DNA of 6,291 bases, taken from contig CANHKJ010000187.1 in the NCBI GenBank assembly GCA_947460915.1, positions 1 through 6,291 on the forward strand, given 5' to 3'. A model generated the notes under the pieces. That model saw only the letters and a program-made list of their open reading frames with translations. It had not been told where the DNA came from and ran no database searches. Source of the DNA: Verrucomicrobiia bacterium. GTDB lineage: Bacteria; Verrucomicrobiota; Verrucomicrobiia; Verrucomicrobiales; Akkermansiaceae. The translations under genes were made by a program, and so were the position numbers. Below are positions 1-4,905 of the stretch, one piece after another. Every line of letters starts with the position of its first letter. Positions within the stretch are counted from its first letter, which is position 1.

Positions 1-1
1 A

Positions 2-367
2 CACTGGTGCGGTTGGATGATCGAGGGCGCGGGAAAACGACTTTGGCATGCGGGTGACAGCGGATATTGTGCCGATTTTTCCTTGATCGGTGAACGCTTC
101 GGATCGATCGATTTGAGTATGATCCCCATCGGCGCTTACCAGCCCAGATGGTTCATGAGTCCGATGCACATGGACCCTGCCGAAGCAGTGCAAGTTTTTC
201 TCGACACACGAAGCGAGCGAGCCATCGGGATGCACTGGGGTACCTTTCGGCTGACCGATGAGCCAGCGGGCGAGCCGCCCTTGCTTCTAGCCGAAGCGCT
301 CGCAGCGAAAAAAATCGACCCCGCGCGCTTTGTTTGCGGCGAGGTCGGTGAATGGTGGGAGCTCTGA
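2..367 (+). CDS. MBL-fold metal-dependent hydrolase, NAPE-PLD/UlaG-like (5' partial)
   Basis: This is the C-terminal 121 residues of a metallo-beta-lactamase-fold hydrolase; the reading frame is open to the window's left edge (HWCGWMIEG...), so the ATG at 17 is internal and the true start lies outside. Three stretches identify the family: AGDSGY (the bridging metal-ligand Asp, matching GDTGY of NAPE-PLD), IPIGAYQPRWFM followed by HMDPAEAV, and the metal-ligand HWGTF followed by LTDEP..EPP. These match the second half of N-acyl-phosphatidylethanolamine phospholipase D-like proteins, which hydrolyse a phosphodiester or related bond at a two-zinc centre. The HxHxDH motif would lie upstream and cannot be checked. 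In bacteria such proteins are usually cytoplasmic and the substrate is not predictable. The gene ends 15 bases before the stop codon of the convergent gene. Confidence 0.88.
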   Translation, partial: HWCGWMIEGAGKRLWHAGDSGYCADFSLIGERFGSIDLSMIPIGAYQPRWFMSPMHMDPAEAVQVFLDTRSERAIGMHWGTFRLTDEPAGEPPLLLAEALAAKKIDPARFVCGEVGEWWEL

Positions 368-382
368 GCCTTAACGACCCGT

Positions 383-862
383 TTATTTCAGCACTTGGTC
401 AATGCCCTGCGTGGCGGGATCCCAATAACCCACTGCTGACACCATGCCGTTGTTGAGTTTCAAAACGGTGACTTTTCCCGCTTCTTGCGGAAATGGTGCT
501 AGCAGATTTTCCTCGTCGCCAAGCACGATGCGGTGCGCATATTTTTTCATCTTGGGCATGGCAAACATCCGACCAATGCCAGGCATACCGAAAATGTTAG
601 CGACATAAACGGCTTTTTTTGAGGGCAAATACGCAGCTCCTTGCGCATTGAGAGCAGCATTAGCTTTTTTGCCCGTTTCCATATCGAAGCTAACAAGCAG
701 GAAATTTGTGGACTTCGCCTCGAAGGCATACTCCGCACCGTGTTGGTCTTTCGCTTGAAACGGAGTCACTTTGCTGCCTTTTGCATAAACATCGGCATGG
801 CTGAGACCAATGGACAAAACGGCTACGGCGACACTATTGAGAATGGTTTGCAATAATTTCAT
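383..862 (-). CDS. Exported thioredoxin-fold-like protein lacking cysteines
   Basis: A 159-residue protein with a signal peptide: a Lys near the N-terminus, a hydrophobic core at about 6-20, and a likely cleavage after Ala23 (SHA|D). The mature part reads like a reduced thioredoxin/peroxiredoxin-type domain. It has an opening F-x-x-K-D-Q-H-G-x-x-Y segment (35-45), a hydrophobic strand LLVSFD (55-60), a strand VYVANI (85-90) followed by GMP, then a cis-Pro-like VTVLKL strand and NGMVSAVGYW (131-147). There is no cysteine anywhere, so it cannot do CxxC dithiol or peroxidatic chemistry. Four methionines lie at 93, 99, 102 and 105 in the segment after the VYVANI strand. It is probably periplasmic, with a structural or binding role. 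The start at 862 gives an intact signal peptide but has no good ribosome binding site. It is divergent from the His-rich gene and convergent with the hydrolase. The fold assignment is from sequence pattern only. Confidence 0.8.
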   Translation of the reverse strand: MKLLQTILNSVAVAVLSIGLSHADVYAKGSKVTPFQAKDQHGAEYAFEAKSTNFLLVSFDMETGKKANAALNAQGAAYLPSKKAVYVANIFGMPGIGRMFAMPKMKKYAHRIVLGDEENLLAPFPQEAGKVTVLKLNNGMVSAVGYWDPATQGIDQVLK

Positions 863-896
863 ATCTTGACTTTTTGTTGACGTTGTCTATCTTAAC
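862..896. repeat. Short direct repeat in the divergent promoter region
   Basis: TATCTTGAC (862-870) and TATCTTAAC (888-896) match at eight of nine bases with start points 26 bases apart. The second copy covers the overlapping -10 elements and the first covers the end of the minus-strand gene and the plus-strand -35. It could be a regulator site, but short AT-rich matches arise readily by chance. Confidence 0.25.
866..893 (+). promoter_or_regulatory. Candidate sigma-70-type promoter for the His-rich gene
   Basis: TTGACT (866-871, five of six) is followed after 16 bases by TATCTT (888-893, four of six), with transcription starting near 900. Its -10 element overlaps the -10 of the opposite-strand candidate almost base for base, so both could not be occupied at once. 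A start near 900 would exclude the TTG codon at 874 as translation start of the downstream gene. Confidence 0.3.
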
Positions 897-916
897 AGTT
901 CTTCCTTGTTTGGCAA
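889..916 (-). promoter_or_regulatory. Candidate sigma-70-type promoter for the thioredoxin-like gene
   Basis: Read on the minus strand, TTGCCA (916-911, five of six to TTGACA) is followed after 16 bases by TAAGAT (894-889, four of six to TATAAT). Transcription would start near 882, about 20 bases before the ATG at 862. Position and spacing are right, but the -10 is imperfect and the organism's promoter consensus is unknown. Confidence 0.4.
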
Positions 917-1011
917 GGCGACTAAAAAAAATTTCCAGCACCCTCATGCCACTTGCAATAACGCCGCTTTCTCCCACCATCGCCCAAGATGGTCGCCCGT
1001 TATCGGGACGG

Positions 1012-1446
1012 ATGCTGCGTTCGTTCACAGCTCTATCACTTGTAGCTTTGTATTTTCTCAACATCAGCTTTCTCACGCTCTCAGGCTTGTGCGCGATGTC
1101 TGAGCATTCAGGGCAACATCAAATGTTGATACGCGATCACAAGGTGATTCTTCATCACTCCTCGGGAGTAACACACGAACACCATTCCTTTGCGGCAATA
1201 TTTGCGAATTCGGGTGAACGTGACCACGAGATGGCTTATTCGGACCTTGTCAACAGCTCCCACAATTCTGACAAAAAAAAGTTACTGGCTCCTAGTAGCT
1301 CAGCGATTGATCAAGATGACACATCTTTTTCGTCTAAAGATTTCATTGATGAGACCCGACCAATAGCGGCGGGAAAAATGGGGCATTGTAACGCAATGCA
1401 CGCTGGATTTCTCGATCAGTGGAGGCATTTGCGCCTCAATATTTGA
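1012..1446 (+). CDS. Hypothetical His-rich, membrane-anchored or exported small protein
   Basis: I do not recognise this protein. From the ATG at 1012 it has 144 residues: an N-terminal hydrophobic segment (about 5-26) that could be a signal peptide or a single membrane anchor, then a polar tail with 13 histidines, clustered in EHSGQH (31-36), HHSSGVTHEHH (48-58) and MGHCNAMH (123-130). The only cysteines are Cys27 and Cys126. The LSGLC sequence at Cys27 is not a proper lipobox. His clustering suggests metal binding outside the cytoplasm (inference). The 1012 start is chosen because it places the hydrophobic segment at the N-terminus and has a partial ribosome binding site (GGGACGG) just upstream. 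An ATG at 946 and a TTG at 874 are in-frame alternatives giving 166 or 190 residues. The low-complexity Ser/Asp/Lys stretch (77-114) is probably disordered. The absence of a known family keeps confidence moderate. Confidence 0.55.
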   Translation: MLRSFTALSLVALYFLNISFLTLSGLCAMSEHSGQHQMLIRDHKVILHHSSGVTHEHHSFAAIFANSGERDHEMAYSDLVNSSHNSDKKKLLAPSSSAIDQDDTSFSSKDFIDETRPIAAGKMGHCNAMHAGFLDQWRHLRLNI

Positions 1447-1608
1447 TCTCTGTATCGACATCTTATCATCAACGGGCTAATACCGCCACTGTGCGATGAT
1501 CTAATTGCGACAGTCTTAGGCAATCAAAACTATGATGCTTTTACTAAAAATCTATTGATCAAACAAATCTCTCACTCCACCGAATAACTCTTTTTACAAC
1601 AAATTATT
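1447..1608 (+). promoter_or_regulatory. Intergenic region probably carrying the operon promoter
   Basis: These 162 bases separate the His-rich gene from the first gene of the downstream cluster. TATGAT at 1531-1536 is a good -10-like hexamer (five of six), but the best -35-like element (TTGCGA, 1505-1510) is 20 bases away, too far for a standard promoter. The region just before the ATG at 1609 is AT-rich with no Shine-Dalgarno sequence. I find no convincing terminator hairpin, so read-through from the His-rich gene is possible. Confidence 0.25.
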
Positions 1609-2130
1609 ATGAAAACACTTCTCTCATTTCTTGCCATGATTGGCATCGCATCCGCAGGCAGTCTAAAAATCGACAACGGCAGCAGTTGGCTCAAGGTCGA
1701 TTGCAAAGCTACGGGTCACAGCTGGACCGCTAAATTGAAGAAATTCACCGCCTCGGCCAGTGGCGATGAAGCAACGCTCACGCCATCCGCAGCAGCATTC
1801 AGCTGGAGTTTTGCCAATCTCGATTCGAACGAAACCGATCGCGATGCAAAAATGCTCACTTGGCTCAAAAATCCCAGCGGTTCATGGAAAATGACCGGGC
1901 AATGGAAGGACTCAAATGGCCAACAATATGTCAAAGGTCCCATCACCATTGCTGGCGTCAGCAAAGAAATCACCATCCCCGTTAAAGTAAATAAAAGCGG
2001 CAATACCATGACCATCGATGGCGAAGTCTGGCTCGATACCACGGACCACAGCTTACCCATCGTGAAGATGTTAGTGATGTCGGTGAATCCGAAAGTGCGC
2101 GTGTATTTCCACCTCGAAGGATCGCTCTAA
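1609..2130 (+). CDS. YceI-family periplasmic lipid-binding protein
   Basis: A 173-residue protein with a short signal peptide (cleavage likely after Ala16, ASA|G) and a single YceI-like domain, an eight-stranded lipocalin-like barrel known in other members to bind long isoprenoids such as polyprenols or ubiquinone. Family signs are V-D-C-K-A-T-G-H-S-W near the barrel start (30-39), the helix region FSWSFANLDSNETDRDAKMLTWL (64-86, YceI-like spacing of Asp, Arg-Asp and Trp), GPITIAGVSKEITIPV (110-125), and the closing LDTTDHSLP...VRVYFHL (142-169). Length is close to the usual 170-190. It is probably secreted to the periplasm as a carrier or binding protein. It sits 19 bases upstream of an isoprenyl diphosphate synthase gene, which fits an isoprenoid ligand. 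There is no Shine-Dalgarno sequence; the start is fixed by the signal peptide. The actual ligand is unknown. Confidence 0.85.
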   Translation: MKTLLSFLAMIGIASAGSLKIDNGSSWLKVDCKATGHSWTAKLKKFTASASGDEATLTPSAAAFSWSFANLDSNETDRDAKMLTWLKNPSGSWKMTGQWKDSNGQQYVKGPITIAGVSKEITIPVKVNKSGNTMTIDGEVWLDTTDHSLPIVKMLVMSVNPKVRVYFHLEGSL

Positions 2131-2149
2131 TCTCTCACATCAATTTTGT

Positions 2150-3091
2150 ATGAATGCAGAAAAACGACTGGCACGTCGATGTGCCTGCGCCCGCACGATC
2201 GTCGCCACATCCTATCAACAAGGAATGGGCAACTTGCAGGGCGTGGAAGATCGCCTTGCAGCGGCATTGCGCGATGTATTGGCGAAACCTGGATCACTCA
2301 CACGAGCACTCGTTGCCTATCTCATGGGTATTGAAATGGGAATCGCCGAGGAAACAGCACGCGGATTGGCCTGCGGGATTGAATACCTTCACACCGCATC
2401 GTTGCTTTTTGATGACCTGCCCGCGATGGATGATGCTCGGGTCCGCCGTGGCATGCCTTGTTTGCATGTAGCACATGGTGAAGCTGTGACGATGCTTGCA
2501 GCGCTCGCTCTGATCAATCGCGGCTACTCGCTACTCTGGCAAGCTGTAGCCAAAAGCCATAACAAAGAACGGCGTGATGCGGCTAGCAAGTTGGTCGAGG
2601 AATGCCTCGGCACAGCAGGCCTTGTTGGCGGCCAAGCCTATGACCTACGCGGATGGCGCGATGGGCAAACCGCGGGCGAAGTGATGGAAGTGGCGCGTCG
2701 CAAGACAGCTACTTTGTTGCGACTTCCTCTTGTGCTCCCCGCGATCATCGGCCATGGGTCGAAACGAGAAATTCAGTTGTTAGAGCGCCTCGGTTTGATG
2801 CGTGGTCTCACCTATCAAGCTGTGGATGATTTGAAAGACGTCATGCTCAGTGAAGCAACCAGCGGGAAATCCGCGGGTCGTGATGAATTGATGGGACGTC
2901 CAAACATTGTCGTAGCGGAAGGTTTCCAAGCCGCCTTGCAACGTTTGCGAAAAATGTTGCGCATCGGTGATCAGGTGCAGGAGAATCTGCCTGGCAATCC
3001 CGAGCGTTGGGGCATGCTTTCGTTGATCCGCGTGACTTTGCCGATGACTGCCAAAGTTGTCACGAGTAACGCAATCAACAGTGCTTGCTAA
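2150..3091 (+). CDS. Divergent polyprenyl (isoprenyl) diphosphate synthase family protein
   Basis: A 313-residue trans-isoprenyl diphosphate synthase homologue; the usual reaction joins isopentenyl diphosphate to an allylic diphosphate to make farnesyl, geranylgeranyl or longer chains. The first Asp-rich motif is D88-D89-LPAM-D94 with R99-R100-G101 (the bacterial FPP/GGPP-type DDxxxxD form), preceded by YLHTASLLF. The KT pair is K185-T186, GGQAYDL lies at 160-166, and the second Asp-rich motif is YQAVDDLKD (222-230). Several conserved sites differ. The N-terminal GGKRxRP region that binds isopentenyl diphosphate reads P-G-S-L-T-R-A (47-53), the usual GDALL after GEA reads ALALI, and the GKxTYP loop near the end reads G-R-P-N-I (249-253). 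The metal sites are intact but substrate binding may be altered. It could be active, of unusual specificity, or a regulatory partner subunit. The ATG at 2150 has no Shine-Dalgarno sequence. The next gene starts 28 bases downstream. Confidence 0.82.
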   Translation: MNAEKRLARRCACARTIVATSYQQGMGNLQGVEDRLAAALRDVLAKPGSLTRALVAYLMGIEMGIAEETARGLACGIEYLHTASLLFDDLPAMDDARVRRGMPCLHVAHGEAVTMLAALALINRGYSLLWQAVAKSHNKERRDAASKLVEECLGTAGLVGGQAYDLRGWRDGQTAGEVMEVARRKTATLLRLPLVLPAIIGHGSKREIQLLERLGLMRGLTYQAVDDLKDVMLSEATSGKSAGRDELMGRPNIVVAEGFQAALQRLRKMLRIGDQVQENLPGNPERWGMLSLIRVTLPMTAKVVTSNAINSAC

Positions 3092-3119
3092 GCCCCGCAC
3101 ACATTCTTACATTGATTCC

Positions 3120-4232
3120 ATGCATATTTTTCAGATGATCCTCACCAACTTGCGCCGCCATCGCGTGCGCACGTTGATCGGGGCCGCAGGCATTGCCCTT
3201 GGTGTAGCAACCATGCTCAGCGTGGTCGGCTTGTTAGGCGGAGCCGTGAAAATGTTCGAACGCATTCTTCGCAGTGATGCCGAGATGGTGGTGTTCGAGA
3301 AAAATGTCAGCGACTTGTTTTTCAGCAACGTGAAAATCGAAATCGCTGATGAGCTCGCGCAGCAATCGTTTGTCAAAAGCGTGCAGCCCGTGTTGTTTGC
3401 CATCGTTGCATCACCCGATCGTCCTGTAGTCACGTGCTTTGGCATTCGACCTGAAGATGGTCGTTTGCAAAAAGGCGAATGGTTGCAGGGAAGCGCTGAA
3501 TCATTTCGCGGGGATCAAGATGGCATCGTACTTGGCGAACGCGCGGCGGATTTCCTCGAAGCCAAACTCGGTGAATCGATCGAACTTGGTCAGCAAAAAT
3601 ACCCAGTAGTCGGCATCGTCCGCATGGAAAATGGCTTTGAGAATGGCGGTGTATTCATGCCGCTGAAGGCCTGCCAAGATGCCTTTCATAAAGAAGGTGT
3701 CGCGAGTATTTTGGCGGTAGCCTTGGCTGCCGGTGCAGAACCTTCTGCCGTGAAAAATTGGGTCGGTGAACGTTACCCGAAACTCAATGCCTTAGAAAAC
3801 GATGAGTTTAGTAAGAGCTACTCGCAGTTTAAGATTCTCAAAACAACCGCATGGGTAGTCGGCGGTTGCGCCTTTTTGTTAGGTGGATTGAGCGTGACCA
3901 ATACAATGATTCTCTCGGTGTTCAGTCGCATCAAAGAACTGGCGATCACACGTGTCTGTGGATTTTCCCGTGGGCAAGTTGTGATGATGATTTTTGGCGA
4001 GTCACTGCTGGTCTCGATGATCGGAGTTTTGTTAGGCTGGGGCTTGAGCACCGGCGGACTTTGGTTGTTGCGTGAAGTGCCCGCTCTGCAAGGCTACATC
4101 GAACCAAGAGTCGGAGTCGCTGAAGTGATCGGAGCCACAGCGCTCGCCGCATTGACCGCGCTCTTCGGGGCCGTCTATCCCGCGTGGTATGCAGCACGAT
4201 TGAAACCCGCCAGCGCATTGCGTTTTGAGTGA
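3120..4232 (+). CDS. ABC exporter permease, FtsX/LolC/MacB type
   Basis: A 370-residue inner-membrane permease with one N-terminal transmembrane helix (about 19-41), a large extracytoplasmic MacB-core-like domain (about 43-240), and three C-terminal helices (about 243-266, 289-313 and 332-355). This is the four-helix layout of LolC/LolE/MacB/FtsX-like subunits, called type VII ABC transporters. The cytoplasmic coupling segment RIKELAITRVCGFSRGQV (270-287) matches the family's R-x-x-E-I-A-I-x-R-x-x-G pattern, and the protein ends in PASALRFE as is typical. Such systems move lipoproteins, lipids, peptides or drugs by mechanotransmission from the periplasmic side. The ATG at 3120 begins just before the first helix; an in-frame TTG at 3057 lies inside the previous gene and would add an unlikely 21-residue extension. 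The ATPase gene follows after 16 bases. The cargo cannot be read from sequence; isoprenoid-linked cargo is a guess from context. Confidence 0.88.
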   Translation: MHIFQMILTNLRRHRVRTLIGAAGIALGVATMLSVVGLLGGAVKMFERILRSDAEMVVFEKNVSDLFFSNVKIEIADELAQQSFVKSVQPVLFAIVASPDRPVVTCFGIRPEDGRLQKGEWLQGSAESFRGDQDGIVLGERAADFLEAKLGESIELGQQKYPVVGIVRMENGFENGGVFMPLKACQDAFHKEGVASILAVALAAGAEPSAVKNWVGERYPKLNALENDEFSKSYSQFKILKTTAWVVGGCAFLLGGLSVTNTMILSVFSRIKELAITRVCGFSRGQVVMMIFGESLLVSMIGVLLGWGLSTGGLWLLREVPALQGYIEPRVGVAEVIGATALAALTALFGAVYPAWYAARLKPASALRFE

Positions 4233-4235
4233 ATC

Positions 4236-4243
4236 AAGGAGGA
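4236..4243 (+). promoter_or_regulatory. Strong Shine-Dalgarno sequence for the ABC ATPase gene
   Basis: AAGGAGGA lies 5 bases before the ATG at 4249. It decides the start between several options: an in-frame upstream ATG at 4225 that overlaps the permease gene, and an out-of-frame ATG at 4244. It is the only clear consensus ribosome binding site in the cluster, which may mean the ATPase is translated more strongly than its neighbours. Confidence 0.8.
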
Positions 4244-4248
4244 ATGAT

Positions 4249-4905
4249 ATGATCGACGTTGCAGATGTTTGGAAAAGCTTTGACGCAGGAAAAATTGCCG
4301 TGCTCAAAGGCGTGAGTATGGAAGTAGCTCGCGGCGAGTTACTCGCCTTGTGCGGCACCTCGGGATGTGGAAAATCAACATTGCTGAGTTTGATCGCTGG
4401 ATTAGAAAGCCTGGATCGCGGACACATTCGCATTGATGGTCGTGAACGCATCACGGAAAAAGAAAAGGTCGCGTTATTGCGCAAGGAGGTGGGATTTATT
4501 TTTCAACTCCATCACCTCATGCCGGATCTTACGCTAGAGGAAAATTGTTTGGTTCCGGTGATTGCCGTCGGTGGCAATATGGCAGCTGCGCGCAAACGCA
4601 TGCGTGATCTTGCGGATCAAACGGGCGTAGCGCATCGACTCGATCGCTCGGTGCGCGAGTTGTCTGGTGGCGAACGCCAACGGGGTGCTTTGGTGCGCGC
4701 GTTGATGAATGATCCACATATTCTGTTAGCAGATGAACCAACGGGTGCGCTCGATGAGGAAAACCGTGAAATTGTTTTTTCATTGTTGTTAGATCTCGTT
4801 CGCAGTGGCGGCAAAACGTTAGTCATGGCAACTCACGATAAAGAAATGGCGCAGCGATGTGATCGAGTGTTGCACATGCGCGATGGCAGAATCCTCCCCG
4901 CATGA
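4249..4905 (+). CDS. ABC transporter ATPase, LolD/MacB type
   Basis: A 218-residue nucleotide-binding subunit that powers the adjacent FtsX-like permease from the cytoplasmic face. All catalytic motifs are present: Walker A GTSGCGKST (36-44), Q-loop Q86 in IFQLHHLMPDLTLEEN, signature LSGGERQR (138-145), Walker B ILLADEP (158-164) with catalytic Glu163, the D-loop GALD, and switch His196 in MATHD. The Q-loop context and the LADEPTGALD stretch are typical of the LolD/MacB/FtsE branch. Length is normal for a stand-alone ATPase of this type. The start is set by the Shine-Dalgarno sequence at 4236-4243. The stop codon overlaps the start of the next gene as ATGA (4902-4905), implying translational coupling to the heme-copper oxidase-like gene. 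With one permease gene seen, the complex is probably a homodimeric permease plus two ATPase copies, unless a second permease is encoded elsewhere. Confidence 0.93.
   Translation: MIDVADVWKSFDAGKIAVLKGVSMEVARGELLALCGTSGCGKSTLLSLIAGLESLDRGHIRIDGRERITEKEKVALLRKEVGFIFQLHHLMPDLTLEENCLVPVIAVGGNMAAARKRMRDLADQTGVAHRLDRSVRELSGGERQRGALVRALMNDPHILLADEPTGALDEENREIVFSLLLDLVRSGGKTLVMATHDKEMAQRCDRVLHMRDGRILPA

Noticed and set aside
343..379. Inverted repeat GGTCG/CGACC between the convergent genes as a terminator
   Set aside because: Only five base pairs with a 27-base loop and no following T-run; too weak to call.
874..1011. Longer form of the His-rich protein from a TTG at 874 or an ATG at 946
   Set aside because: The extension adds a polar and proline-containing stretch before the hydrophobic segment, has no ribosome binding site, and the TTG lies upstream of the candidate transcription start near 900. 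The ATG at 946 remains possible.
1084..1095. LSGLC at residues 23-27 of the His-rich protein as a lipoprotein signal
   Set aside because: Position -1 to the cysteine is Leu rather than Gly, Ala or Ser, so it does not fit the lipobox.
3057..3119. TTG at 3057 as start of the permease gene
   Set aside because: It lies inside the end of the prenyl synthase gene and adds a polar 21-residue extension not typical of FtsX-like permeases.
4225..4248. Upstream in-frame ATG at 4225 and out-of-frame ATG at 4244 as starts for the ABC ATPase
   Set aside because: The strong AAGGAGGA at 4236-4243 is correctly spaced only for the ATG at 4249, and the protein from there begins as usual for the family.
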